Below are positions 8,001 to 17,072 of a stretch of 64,000 nt of DNA, piece after piece (position 1 is the stretch's first letter; every line of letters begins with the position of its first letter). The position numbers and the translations under genes were made by a program. A model generated the notes under the pieces. That model did no database searches, was not told where the DNA came from, and worked only from the letters and a program-made list of their open reading frames with translations. The stretch comes from CAVRXT01 sp049644285 (GTDB lineage: Bacteria > Acidobacteriota > Terriglobia > Acidiferrales > UBA7541): NCBI GenBank assembly GCA_049644285.1, contig JBARRP010000310.1, forward strand, positions 11,138-75,137, written 5' to 3'.

Positions 8001-9677
8001 ATGACTTTTGCCTCCATTCACGTTCCCAGCTTCCTGGTGCAAGCGGTGCTGCGTACGGAGCCCGCCCTTCGCCACCGCGCGCTCGCGCTCGTGGATGGAA
8101 CTCCTCCGCTGTGCAGCGTTGTAGCCGCCAACGAAGCTGCCTTCCAGGCCGGAATCGATTTGGGCATGACGAAATCGCAAGTGGCGCAATTCTGCGGCGT
8201 CGAGATTCGCCATCGTTCCCATTCGCAGGAGAAAGCTGCCCACGCCGCTTTGCTCGATCTGGGATGGTCCGTTTCCCCGCGAGTCGAAGACACTGCGCCG
8301 GACACAATCGTCCTCGACCTTGCCGGCCTCGCCGGGTTGTTCGGGCCTGACGAAAACATCGCTCATGAACTTCTCGAGCGCGCAGCCGGCTTCGGTTTGA
8401 TCGCACGAGTCGCTGTTGCTTCCAGCATAGAAGTTGCCATCCACGCCGCACGCGGCTTCCCGGGGATCACTTTGATTCCTCCGGGCGAGGAATCGAAGCG
8501 CTTGGGCTCACTCCCGGTCCACGCGCTTTCGCCGTGCGCGGAAACTCTCGAAACCCTTGACCGTTGGGGCGTGCGCACCTGCGAGGCCCTGGCGGCGCTG
8601 CCTGTCCTCGAGCTTTCGGAACGCCTCGGCCAGGAAGGAGTCCGCCTGCACGAATTGGCGCGTGGCGCGAGCCAGCGTTCGCTGGTGCCGGCCGAACCGG
8701 ACCTTTCTTTCGAAGAAGAAATGGCGCTCGAGTATGGTGTCGCGGAGCTCGAGCCTCTGTCGTTTCTCCTGGGCCGTTTGCTCGATCAATTGTGCGCGCG
8801 CTTGACGGCGCGTTCGCTCGCTGCCTGCGCCATTCGCTTGCGATTCGATTTGGAGCCTTCTTCCGAAACCGGTTTCGAATCCCCGAACGAGAATTCCCGC
8901 CGCTCGAACGGCAGTTCTCACAAAAAGACTGCCTCGACCGCGTATGAAAAGGCCCTCACTCTGCCCGTGCCCGTGCGGGATTCCAAAATGCTCCTGAAAT
9001 TGATTCGTCTGCAATTGCAATCGGATCCTCCGCCAGCGCCTATTCTAAAAATCTTTATTGCCGCCGATCCGGCCCGCTCACGTGTGGCTCAAGGCGGACT
9101 TTTCCTTCCGGCTGCACCTGATCCCGAAAAATTGGAGCTAACCATCGCCCGCCTAGCGAATTTGGTCGGCGATTCCAATATTGGCTCGCCCGAATTGATG
9201 GACACGCACCGTCCCGGGGAATTTCGCGTGAACCGATTCCGCCCTGCGCGCGACGTATCGGAAAATCGTCGTCTGCAGGCATTCTTGCCTGTGCAGCCCC
9301 GTCCCAAAACCCGCAGGCCCGCGACTACGTTCCGCATTTTCAGGCCTCCGCTGCCGGCGCACGTCGAGCTGCGAGAAGGCCACCCGGTGCGCGTTGGGTT
9401 TCGCGGCATGCGCGGCGATGTGATTGCCGCTTCCGGGCCGTGGCGCACTTCCGGAGATTGGTGGCGGGAAGATGCCTGGGAGCATGACGAATGGGATCTC
9501 GAAATTCGTTTCCATTCGGCCTCATCTTCTTCTTCGGTCTATGGCAAGCGAGCCTCGAGTATTTCTCCGCAATACGGTTCGCAACAGGCCCCGCGACATG
9601 AGCAGCAGCGCGGGTTGTATCGCATCTATTACGACTCGCTCCTCCAGAGCTGGTTTGTGCGAGGCATATACGACTGA
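8001..9677 (+). CDS. imuB: ImuB, Y-family polymerase-like mutasome protein
   Basis: 558 aa. The N-terminus MTFASIHVPSFLVQAVLR and LVDGTPPLCSVVAANEAAFQAGI are typical of ImuB. The family is related to DinB-type polymerases but lacks the full catalytic acid set. A helix-hairpin region (LDRWGVRTCEALAALP, residues about 185-205) and a little-finger domain follow. The C-terminus ends in a DnaE2-like tail (YRIYYDSLLQSWFVRGIYD), as known for this family. The stop overlaps the dnaE2 start in TGATG. It acts as the adaptor between DnaE2, ImuA and the sliding clamp. Confidence 0.93.
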   Translation: MTFASIHVPSFLVQAVLRTEPALRHRALALVDGTPPLCSVVAANEAAFQAGIDLGMTKSQVAQFCGVEIRHRSHSQEKAAHAALLDLGWSVSPRVEDTAPDTIVLDLAGLAGLFGPDENIAHELLERAAGFGLIARVAVASSIEVAIHAARGFPGITLIPPGEESKRLGSLPVHALSPCAETLETLDRWGVRTCEALAALPVLELSERLGQEGVRLHELARGASQRSLVPAEPDLSFEEEMALEYGVAELEPLSFLLGRLLDQLCARLTARSLAACAIRLRFDLEPSSETGFESPNENSRRSNGSSHKKTASTAYEKALTLPVPVRDSKMLLKLIRLQLQSDPPPAPILKIFIAADPARSRVAQGGLFLPAAPDPEKLELTIARLANLVGDSNIGSPELMDTHRPGEFRVNRFRPARDVSENRRLQAFLPVQPRPKTRRPATTFRIFRPPLPAHVELREGHPVRVGFRGMRGDVIAASGPWRTSGDWWREDAWEHDEWDLEIRFHSASSSSSVYGKRASSISPQYGSQQAPRHEQQRGLYRIYYDSLLQSWFVRGIYD

Positions 9678-12600
9678 TGCGCGCTGATCTATACACCGAA
9701 CTTCACGCGCGTTCCGCTTTCAGTTTTCTCGAAGGCGCTTCGATTCCCGAAGAATTGGCGGGCGTGTGCGCGGAAAAAGGAATGCCGGCCATGGCCCTGC
9801 TCGATCGCGACGGCGTTTATGGAGCGCCCCGCTTTTATCTGGCTGCGAAGAAAATTCCCATTCAGGCGCACATCGGCGCCGAAGTCACGTCTGCTGTTGG
9901 CTGGCGCTACCCATTGCTCGTCGAATCTCGCGCGGGCTACCAGAATCTTTGCCGCCTGATCACGCGCATGAAACTGCGGGCACGCAAAGGAGAAGGCTAC
10001 GTCACGCCCGAAGAGGCCGCTGAAAAGTCCGCCGGCCTCATTTGTCTTACGGGAGGCGAAGAGGGACCACTGGCGCACGCGCTCGCCCACGGCGGAATCG
10101 AGGCTGCCACAAAATGCGCGCAGCAACTCTGCGAACTCTTCGGCCCTCAGAATGTTTACGTCGAATTGCAGCGCCACTTCCGCCGCGACGAAGAGGCGCG
10201 CAACCAGGCCGCTTCCGAGATTGCCCGCAAATTGCGCCTGCCCCTGCTCGCCACCAATGGCGTCTGCCACGCGCGGCCGCCGCAGCGGGAAGTCCTCGAC
10301 GTCTTCACCTGCATTCGCCATCACCGCACTCTCGCTACCGCAGGCCGCCTTCTCTCGCGCAATTCCGAGCGTCACTTGAAATCTCCTGTGGAGATGGCGC
10401 ATCTATTTTCGGATCTTCCGGAAGCTATCGTCAACACGCAGGTTCTTTCCTCACGCCTGCAATTCACTTTGAAGGATCTGGGCTACGAATTCCCGAAGTA
10501 TCCGGTCCCGGATGGCGGCTCGCAAATGCAATTCATGCGGCAGCGCGTGTACGAAGGCATGCGTTGGCGCTACGATCTAGAAAACGAGCGCGCACACAAA
10601 CAAATCGATCGCGAGCTCGACCTGATCGAGAAGCTCGACCTTGGCGGCTATTTCCTGATTGTCTGGGACATCGTGCGCTTCTGCCGCGAGCACAACATCC
10701 TCGCGCAGGGACGCGGTTCCGCCGCCAACAGCGCCGTCTGCTACGCCCTCGGCATCACCGCCGTCGATCCCGTCGGCATGGACCTCCTGTTCGAGCGCTT
10801 TCTTTCCGAAGAGCGCGGCGAGTGGCCCGATATCGACATCGACCTTCCCAGCGGCGACCAGCGCGAACGCGCCATTCAATACGTCTACGAGCGCTACGGA
10901 AAATTGGGCGCGGCCATGACCGCCAACGTCATTACCTATCGCGGCCGCTCGGCCGCTCGTGAAATCGGCAAGGCGCTCTCGTTCGACCCAGAAACCCTGA
11001 ACCGTCTCGCCTCCTTGGTCGGCGCCTGGGAATACAAGGACGCCAACGACACGCTCGCTTCCCAGTTCCGCGATGCGGGCCTCGAACTCGAGCACCCGCA
11101 GATCCGCAAATTCTTAGAGCTTTGCCTTGCGGTTCAGGATTTGCCGCGGCATCTCGGACAGCACTCCGGCGGCATGGTTGTCTGCCAGGGCCAGCTCGAT
11201 TCGGTCGTTCCGCTCGAACCCGCGACCATGCCCGGGCGCGTCGTGGTGCAGTGGGATAAAGAAGATTGCGCCGACATGGGCATTGTGAAGGTGGACCTGC
11301 TCGGCCTCGGCATGATGGCTGTGCTGGAAGATTCGCTGAAACTTATTCGCGATGACTACGGCGAAGAAGTCGACCTTGGCCACCTGCCCGCGAACGATGC
11401 CGCCGTCTACGACGCGCTACAAAAAGCGGATACCGTCGGCATGTTCCAGGTCGAGAGCCGCGCGCAGATGTCGTGTCTGCCGCGTCTGCGCCCGAAATGT
11501 TTTTACGATATCGTCGTGCAGGTCGCGATCATCCGCCCGGGTCCGATTGTTGGCAAGATGGTCCATCCGTATTTGAAGCGCCGCCAGGGGCGCGAGCCGG
11601 CCATTTGCCTCCATCCCTCGCTCGAACCCGTCCTCGCGCGCACACTGGGCGTCCCGCTCTTCCAGGAGCAGTTGCTGCGCATGGCCATGATCGCCGCGGG
11701 ATTCACCGGAGGCGAAGCCGAGGAGTTGCGCCGCGCCTTTGGCTTCAAGCGCTCCGAAGCGCGCATGAAGGAAGTGGAGAAAAAGCTTCGCCGTGGCATG
11801 GAAAAGAAAGGAATCGCCGGTGAGATCCAGGACAAAATCGTTCAATCCATCACTTCGTTCGCCCTCTATGGATTTCCCGAATCTCACGCCGCGAGTTTCG
11901 CGCTGCTCGCCTATGCCAGCGCCTACTTGAAATGCCATTACCTCGCCGCATTTACCGCCGCCATGGTGAATAATCAGCCCATGGGTTTCTACTCGCCTGC
12001 CACGATCGTGAAGGACGCGCAGCGTCACGGCCTGAAAATCCGCCCGATCGACGTCACCCGCTCCGAGTGGCTCTGCACCCTCGAGCGAATGAGCACAGGC
12101 AAGAGTGCCTGTGCCACAAAAAACTCGGGCTCCCCTTCTTTGCCGTCAGCGGGCACGCCCCTGTACCATGCGGTACAGGGCGGAGCATGCCGTGCCCCTA
12201 CGGACAGCGGATCAGACGGAACGTCGAACCGCAGAGACGCGGAGGACGCAGAGGGTGCTCAGAGGGGATTGTCGGACGTTTCGAGATCCTTTACCGTTCG
12301 TCTCGGTCTTCGCTACGTCAAGGGCTTACGCGAAGATGTCGCTCAGGAAATTAGCCGCCAACGAGCTATTCGCCCGTTTCGTTCGATTGAGGATTTGAAG
12401 CTTCGCGTCCCAGCAATCCAGAAGTCCGAGCTTGCCGCACTTGCGGAAATTGGGGCGCTGAATTTTATTGGAAGGAATTTCATCGCCGGCAAGCGCGGCT
12501 CTCGTGGCAAAGGAGGGCGGGCCATCCATCGCCGCGACGCGCTCTGGCAAGTCGAGCGCGCCGCCCGCCGCCCCGGTCCTTTGTTCGAGACAACCGAGAC

Positions 12601-13264
12601 TTCGGACAACGAGCCGGGCACGGCCCTGTACCATGCGGTACAGGGCGGAGCATGCCGTGTCCCTACACGACCATCTTGCGACGGAGAGATTTCAGGGAAA
12701 GGCGATTCGGACAAAGGCGAAAGAGCCGACGGGACGCCGGCGCTACGTCAACCGTCGGACGACTTATCCGCTTCGACCGAAACATCCCTCTGCGGATCCT
12801 CGGCGCCTCTGCGGTTCGATGTTCCGGCACTCTCGCCTCTCCTCCCCATGACCCCGGAAGAACGCCTCGTCGCCGACTTTCGCGGCACCGGAATGACGGT
12901 TGGCCCGCATCCCATGGCCTACCATCGCGCCGCACTGAAGCGCCAGGGCATTCGCTCCGCCATCGAGCTGCCCAAGCTCCCTGACGGGACTCATATCCGC
13001 GTTGCCGGAGCGGTGATCGCCCGTCAGCGCCCGGGCACCGCGAAGGGTTTTGTTTTTTTGAGCCTCGAGGACGAAACCGGCATCGCCAATGCCATCATCA
13101 CGCCGCAACTCTTCGCGCGAGACCATGTGGTCGTCGTCCACCAGCAATTCCTGCTCATCGAGGGCCAACTGCAGAATCAGGACAATGTCGTCTCCGTCAA
13201 AGCCGTTCGCGTCCAGCCATTGTCCATCACCCGCGCAGAAACTGCTTCCCACGACTTTCATTGA
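9677..13264 (+). CDS. dnaE2: DnaE2 error-prone DNA polymerase with two in-frame repeat insertions
   Basis: 1195 aa, about 120-150 longer than usual. PHP domain from YTELHARSAFSFLEGAS; polymerase core with the acidic motif EWPDIDIDLPSGDQRE, GRGSAANSAVCYALGIT, LPRHLGQHSGGMV and GFPESHAASFALLAYASAYLK. C-terminal OB part: IRVAGAVIARQRPGTAKGFVFLSLEDETG. Residues about 806-875 and 975-1053 interrupt conserved blocks (CTLE | VRLGLRYVKGLRED, and PGPLF | PMTPEERLVADFRGTGMTVGPHP). They are encoded largely by palindromic repeats listed separately. The frame stays open through both. ATG overlaps the imuB TGA. Catalyses mutagenic translesion synthesis. Confidence 0.95.
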   Translation: MRADLYTELHARSAFSFLEGASIPEELAGVCAEKGMPAMALLDRDGVYGAPRFYLAAKKIPIQAHIGAEVTSAVGWRYPLLVESRAGYQNLCRLITRMKLRARKGEGYVTPEEAAEKSAGLICLTGGEEGPLAHALAHGGIEAATKCAQQLCELFGPQNVYVELQRHFRRDEEARNQAASEIARKLRLPLLATNGVCHARPPQREVLDVFTCIRHHRTLATAGRLLSRNSERHLKSPVEMAHLFSDLPEAIVNTQVLSSRLQFTLKDLGYEFPKYPVPDGGSQMQFMRQRVYEGMRWRYDLENERAHKQIDRELDLIEKLDLGGYFLIVWDIVRFCREHNILAQGRGSAANSAVCYALGITAVDPVGMDLLFERFLSEERGEWPDIDIDLPSGDQRERAIQYVYERYGKLGAAMTANVITYRGRSAAREIGKALSFDPETLNRLASLVGAWEYKDANDTLASQFRDAGLELEHPQIRKFLELCLAVQDLPRHLGQHSGGMVVCQGQLDSVVPLEPATMPGRVVVQWDKEDCADMGIVKVDLLGLGMMAVLEDSLKLIRDDYGEEVDLGHLPANDAAVYDALQKADTVGMFQVESRAQMSCLPRLRPKCFYDIVVQVAIIRPGPIVGKMVHPYLKRRQGREPAICLHPSLEPVLARTLGVPLFQEQLLRMAMIAAGFTGGEAEELRRAFGFKRSEARMKEVEKKLRRGMEKKGIAGEIQDKIVQSITSFALYGFPESHAASFALLAYASAYLKCHYLAAFTAAMVNNQPMGFYSPATIVKDAQRHGLKIRPIDVTRSEWLCTLERMSTGKSACATKNSGSPSLPSAGTPLYHAVQGGACRAPTDSGSDGTSNRRDAEDAEGAQRGLSDVSRSFTVRLGLRYVKGLREDVAQEISRQRAIRPFRSIEDLKLRVPAIQKSELAALAEIGALNFIGRNFIAGKRGSRGKGGRAIHRRDALWQVERAARRPGPLFETTETSDNEPGTALYHAVQGGACRVPTRPSCDGEISGKGDSDKGERADGTPALRQPSDDLSASTETSLCGSSAPLRFDVPALSPLLPMTPEERLVADFRGTGMTVGPHPMAYHRAALKRQGIRSAIELPKLPDGTHIRVAGAVIARQRPGTAKGFVFLSLEDETGIANAIITPQLFARDHVVVVHQQFLLIEGQLQNQDNVVSVKAVRVQPLSITRAETASHDFH
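12093..12114. repeat. Palindrome A inside dnaE2, insertion 1
   Basis: Perfect inverted repeat GCACAGGCA / TGCCTGTGC around a 4-base loop AGAG. It starts the first extra segment of dnaE2. Confidence 0.8.
12151..12201 (+). repeat. 51-bp nested palindromic repeat B, copy 1, inside dnaE2
   Basis: Core hairpin CCCTGTACC-ATGC-GGTACAGGG, with a second, outer pair GGGCACG/CGTGCCC around it. It matches copy 2 (12616-12666) at 49 of 51 positions in the same orientation. Both copies are read in the same frame as LYHAVQGGACR. Confidence 0.92.
12217..12255 (+). repeat. Repeat C inside dnaE2, plus orientation
   Basis: 39-bp unit beginning CGGAACGTCGAACCGCAGAG and ending GACGCAGAGGG. It matches, as reverse complement, the 41-bp stretch at 12786-12826 with a few changes and a small gap. 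CGCAGAG-rich units like this are widespread dispersed repeats in soil bacteria (from memory, not searched). Confidence 0.82.
12616..12666 (+). repeat. 51-bp nested palindromic repeat B, copy 2, inside dnaE2
   Basis: Second copy of the unit at 12151-12201, two mismatches, same orientation, 465 bases apart. It lies in the second non-conserved segment of the polymerase. Confidence 0.92.
12786..12826 (-). repeat. Repeat C inside dnaE2, inverted copy
   Basis: Reverse complement of the unit at 12217-12255, with the shared blocks TCGAACCGCAGAG and GCAGAGGG. It ends the second extra segment just before the conserved PMTPEERLVADFRGTG block. Confidence 0.82.
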
Positions 13265-13582
13265 CCATCCTGCGAGACACGTGAGCGGAACTTACCAAAG
13301 CGTTCACAAGGAATGCCTCGCATCTAAAGAGGAGAGCGTCAAAGAGGCTGTGAGTGGTCTAGAAAATGGGCGGCTGCCTGCGATATGATCCATGCGATTT
13401 TGCTGATGTTCCGATGGCGCACTTTCCATTCCGCGGATAATTCACCCGCCATTGCGCCATGATTGAACGGCCGGGATATCGGCGCCCATTGCCGGCACAC
13501 AGCCGAATTGCCTTCAGCCTCTGTATCTCTCCAACATCAGGCTGGCGCCGAGGAAATAAGGACGGAGAGGAATCAGCTTTCG
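13265..13582. other. Intergenic gap without recognised features
   Basis: 318 bases between dnaE2 and pcaD. The pcaD frame is open upstream to 13463, but no good start is seen there. I find no RNA gene, terminator with T-run or repeat. GGAGAGG at 13564-13570 is the likely pcaD ribosome binding site. Confidence 0.5.
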
Positions 13583-14407
13583 ATGGGAAATGATCAGCCG
13601 GATGAGGGATTCTTGGATGTGGAGGGCGGCCGGATTCACTACCGCGTTGACGGTAAGCGGGACGCGCCGGCGCTGGTCATGTCCAATTCTCTAGGAACCG
13701 ATCTTTCGATGTGGGAGCCGCAAATGCCGGCGTTGCTGCGGCACTTCCGCGTGGTGCGTTACGACAGTCGCGGGCACGGAGCGTCTGCGATGGGGCCCGG
13801 CGAATACAGCATCGAGAGACTGGCGAAAGACGTCATTAGCCTTATCGATTGTCTGGCAATCCGGACGGTATCTTTTTGCGGATTGTCGATGGGCGGAATG
13901 GTCGGCATGTGGCTGGCCCTCAACGCGCCTGAACGGCTGAACAAACTTCTGCTGTGCAGCACGGGAGCAAAAATCGGGACCGCTGACGTGTGGAACGCTC
14001 GTATCGACGCGGTGCGCAAGAATGGCATGGCAGCGATCGCGGAGGGAGTGCTGCAGCGATGGTTTACCTTGCCGTTTCTCGAAAAGGAGCGCGCTACCGC
14101 GGATCGCGGGCGGCAGTTGCTCCTCGCAATCCCGCCGGATGCCTATGTGGCGACCTGTGTGGCCATCCGCGATACGGATCTGCGCGATGCGATCGCGCGT
14201 ATTCGCGCTCAAACTCTTGTGATCTCCGGGTCGCGAGACGTGGCGACTCCGCCGGCGGATGGACGGTTTCTAGCTGAGCGAATTCCGGGGGCACGGTACG
14301 TCGAGCTCGAAGCCGCCCATCTCTCCAACATCGAAGTGCCACGACAATTCACGGAGGAAGTCATGAGATTTCTGTTTCCAGAGGGGAGAAGCGATGGACG
14401 AGCGTGA
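13583..14407 (+). CDS. pcaD: 3-Oxoadipate enol-lactonase-type alpha/beta hydrolase
   Basis: 274 aa from ATG 13583 (MGNDQPDEGFLDVEGG). Alpha/beta-hydrolase fold: nucleophile elbow GLSMGG with Ser102, oxyanion-region MSNSLGTDLSMWEPQ, acid in SGSRDVATPP and His in EAAHLSNIEVP. RYDSRGHGAS is typical of PcaD. It overlaps the pcaC gene by 14 bases. PcaD opens 3-oxoadipate enol-lactone in protocatechuate breakdown. The other pca genes are not in the window, so the exact substrate remains inferred. Confidence 0.85.
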   Translation: MGNDQPDEGFLDVEGGRIHYRVDGKRDAPALVMSNSLGTDLSMWEPQMPALLRHFRVVRYDSRGHGASAMGPGEYSIERLAKDVISLIDCLAIRTVSFCGLSMGGMVGMWLALNAPERLNKLLLCSTGAKIGTADVWNARIDAVRKNGMAAIAEGVLQRWFTLPFLEKERATADRGRQLLLAIPPDAYVATCVAIRDTDLRDAIARIRAQTLVISGSRDVATPPADGRFLAERIPGARYVELEAAHLSNIEVPRQFTEEVMRFLFPEGRSDGRA

Positions 14408-14780
14408 GCGATACGCGAAGGGAATGGAAGTGAGGCGCGCGGTGCTCGGCGATCAACACGTCGACCGCGCGCTCGAGCATCGAAATACGTTCAACGAGGA
14501 ATTCCAGGATTTGATCACGCGCTACGCGTGGGGTGAAACTTGGGCGCGGCCCGGTCTACCGCGAAAAACGCGCAGCCTGGTCACGCTGGCGATGCTGGTG
14601 GCGCTGAATCGCGGAGAGGAATTCCGAATGCACGTGCGCGGGGCGGCAAATAACGGCGTCACCCGGGAAGAGATCAAAGAGTTGCTGCTGCAAGCTGCGA
14701 TCTATTGCGGCGTGCCGGCGGCGAACGCAGCGTTTCATGTCGCCGAGGAAGTGCTCGGAGGCGAGGGCGCAGGCCGCTGA
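14394..14780 (+). CDS. pcaC: 4-Carboxymuconolactone decarboxylase
   Basis: 128 aa, the normal PcaC length. Motifs: YAKGMEVRRAVLGDQHVDRAL, FQDLITRYAWGETWARPGLPRKTRSL, and the CMD signature GEEFRMHVRGAANNGVTREEIKELLLQAAIYCGVPAAN, with its Glu/Cys/His set. It precedes PcaD in the protocatechuate pathway, making 3-oxoadipate enol-lactone. The ATG lies inside the end of pcaD, so the two are coupled. Confidence 0.92.
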   Translation: MDERERYAKGMEVRRAVLGDQHVDRALEHRNTFNEEFQDLITRYAWGETWARPGLPRKTRSLVTLAMLVALNRGEEFRMHVRGAANNGVTREEIKELLLQAAIYCGVPAANAAFHVAEEVLGGEGAGR

Positions 14781-14837
14781 GCTGCGACCGAAGTACGACG
14801 CGCAGCGTAACCTGATCGAACCTGTTGGAAGGCCGAG

Positions 14838-15353
14838 ATGATTCCCATCAGCGTGCTGCAAGAGATGTTCGAATATAACTACTGGGCGCGCGACCTCCAG
14901 CTTCGCGCCTGCGCCGGACTCACGAATGAACAATTCCTGCGCCCGCTGGGAAGCAGTTTTTCTTCACTGCGGGATACTCTCGCTCACCTGCTCGGGGCGG
15001 AGTGGGTATGGCTGGAGCGATGGCTTGGCCGCTCGCCGTCGATGCGCGAAGCAGCGAATTTCGCCGCTGAGAAGTTTCCGGCCGTCGGCCTGCTCGAAGA
15101 ACGCTGGCGCACCGTTGAACGCGATGAGCGTGAGTATCTTGCCGGCTTGACCGAAGAGAAGTTGACCCAGCCTCTCGCCTACACAAACCTGAAAGGCGAG
15201 AGGTGGACCTATCCGCTGTGGCGGACTTTGTTCCATGTGATCAACCACCAGACCTACCATCGCGGCCAGATCACGACGATGCTCAGACAGCTCGGCGCTC
15301 AGCCGCCGCAGATCGATTTCCTGGTTGCACAGGACGCCGGGTTTCAGCGGTGA
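14838..15353 (+). CDS. DinB family four-helix protein
   Basis: 171 aa. DinB/YfiT-like fold with the three expected metal histidines: one in LRDTLAHLLGAEW (about residue 49) and two in HVINHQTYHRGQ near residues 135-140. Begins with MFEYNYWARD, the usual first helix. The family includes metal-dependent thiol transferases and DNA-damage-induced proteins; the real activity here is unknown. Start ATG 14838 is 57 bases after pcaC; possibly the same transcript. Confidence 0.88.
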   Translation: MIPISVLQEMFEYNYWARDLQLRACAGLTNEQFLRPLGSSFSSLRDTLAHLLGAEWVWLERWLGRSPSMREAANFAAEKFPAVGLLEERWRTVERDEREYLAGLTEEKLTQPLAYTNLKGERWTYPLWRTLFHVINHQTYHRGQITTMLRQLGAQPPQIDFLVAQDAGFQR

Positions 15354-15494
15354 TCGAGCGACAATGAAGCTGACACCGATTCATCAGCCTTGCTTGTTGT
15401 CGATGGACTGAAATCTTTCCCCCATAAGACACTCTCGACATAGACTGTTGCGCCAGCGTTTAGTCGAAGGCTGGGTTACCGGAGAGGACGAGTT

Positions 15495-17072
15495 ATGTCC
15501 AGGTACGTGGGCGCGATTGATCAGGGGACGACGAGCACCCGGTTCATCGTCTTCGACAAGGCCGGAAGAATTGTCTCCGCGGCGCAGAAAGAGCATGAAC
15601 AGATCTATCCGAAGCCCGGGTGGGTGGAGCACGATCCCGAGGAAATCTGGCAGCGCACGCAAGAAGTCGTCGCCGACGCCATGGAGCAAAAGGGCCTCGG
15701 TCCCAAGGATTTCGCCGCCATCGGCATTACGAATCAGCGCGAAACGACGGTTTTGTGGAATCGCAAGACGGGTAAGCCCGTTTACAACGCCGTAGTCTGG
15801 CAGGACACCCGCGTGGAGGATGCCGTCGCCCAATTCTCGCGTAACGGCGGACAAGACCGCTTCCGGAAGAAGACGGGCCTCCCGCTCGCGACGTACTTCA
15901 GCGGGCTAAAGATACGGTGGATTCTTAACAATGTGGCTGGGGTGCGGGAACAAGCCAAAGCCGGCGATGTTCTCTTTGGGAACGTCGATACATACCTCGT
16001 GTGGGGGCTGACGGGAGGCCCTAACGGCGGGATCCACATCACCGACGTGACGAACGCCAGCCGCACGCAGTTGATGAACCTTCGAACACTTACTTGGGAC
16101 AAAGAAATCCTCGATGCCTTCGGAATCCCCGAGAAAATTCTGCCTGGAATCCGTTCGAGCAGTGAAGTGTACGGCAGAGCCCAGCTCGCCGCAGTCAAAG
16201 ATGTGCCCATCGCCGGAATCTTGGGTGACCAACAGGCGGCCTTGGTGGGCCAGACGTGCTTCAAGCCGGGAGAGGCAAAAAACACCTATGGGACCGGCTG
16301 TTTCCTGCTCATGAATACCGGCGAAGCGCCGGTGCACTCGAGACACGGCTTGCTCACCACCGTAGCCTACAAGATCGGCGACAGGCCGGCGCAGTATGCG
16401 CTCGAAGGCAGCATCGCGATCACCGGGGCGCTGGTCCAGTGGCTTCGCGACAATCTTGGTCTGATTGAGAGAAGCTCCGACATCGAGACGCTTGCCCGCA
16501 GCGTGGAAGACAATGGTGGCGTTCATTTCGTCCCGGCGTTTTCCGGCCTCTACGCGCCGTACTGGAAAGCGACGGCGCGCGGCGTGATTGCCGGCCTGAC
16601 GCGCTATGCGAATAAAGGACATCTCGCCCGGGCCGCGCTGGAAGCGACGGCGTTTCAGACGCGCGAGGTGGTCGAGGCGATGGAGATGGATTCGAAGATC
16701 CCGCTTGACGTGCTTCGGACTGACGGCGGAATGGTCGAGAACGATCTGCTGATGCAATTCCAGGCCGACATTCTGAACCGGCCGGTGGTTCGTCCCGTGA
16801 TCAAGGAGACGACCGCGCTCGGGGCCGCTTACGCGGCCGGGTTGGCAGTCGGTTTCTTCAAGGATGTCGAAGAGTTACGCGCCAACTGGGCCGTCGATCG
16901 CACCTGGAAACCTCGCATGGAAGAGAAGGCTCGCAAAGAAGGTTATCGATTGTGGAGAAAAGCGGTAACGCGCTCATTCGATTGGGTGGACGAGGCACCA
17001 GGTCCAGCGAAAAAATCGCAATCCCGGGCCATCCATACCCGGCAACGAAAGACAAGGTCAAGGCAGAAGTGA
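15495..17072 (+). CDS. glpK: Glycerol kinase
   Basis: 525 aa, against about 500 for the family. FGGY kinase: AIDQGTTSTRFIVFD at the N-terminus; WVEHDPEEIW; GITNQRETTVLWNRKTGKPVYNAVVWQDTR; GILGDQQAALVGQ; YGTGCFLLMNTG; LRTDGGMVENDLLMQFQADIL. Makes sn-glycerol-3-phosphate from glycerol and ATP in the cytoplasm. The last about 25 residues are a basic, Lys/Arg-rich tail not usual in GlpK, read over the start of the next gene. The GTG of the glycosylase overlaps its stop. No glpF or glpD nearby. Confidence 0.96.
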   Translation: MSRYVGAIDQGTTSTRFIVFDKAGRIVSAAQKEHEQIYPKPGWVEHDPEEIWQRTQEVVADAMEQKGLGPKDFAAIGITNQRETTVLWNRKTGKPVYNAVVWQDTRVEDAVAQFSRNGGQDRFRKKTGLPLATYFSGLKIRWILNNVAGVREQAKAGDVLFGNVDTYLVWGLTGGPNGGIHITDVTNASRTQLMNLRTLTWDKEILDAFGIPEKILPGIRSSSEVYGRAQLAAVKDVPIAGILGDQQAALVGQTCFKPGEAKNTYGTGCFLLMNTGEAPVHSRHGLLTTVAYKIGDRPAQYALEGSIAITGALVQWLRDNLGLIERSSDIETLARSVEDNGGVHFVPAFSGLYAPYWKATARGVIAGLTRYANKGHLARAALEATAFQTREVVEAMEMDSKIPLDVLRTDGGMVENDLLMQFQADILNRPVVRPVIKETTALGAAYAAGLAVGFFKDVEELRANWAVDRTWKPRMEEKARKEGYRLWRKAVTRSFDWVDEAPGPAKKSQSRAIHTRQRKTRSRQK

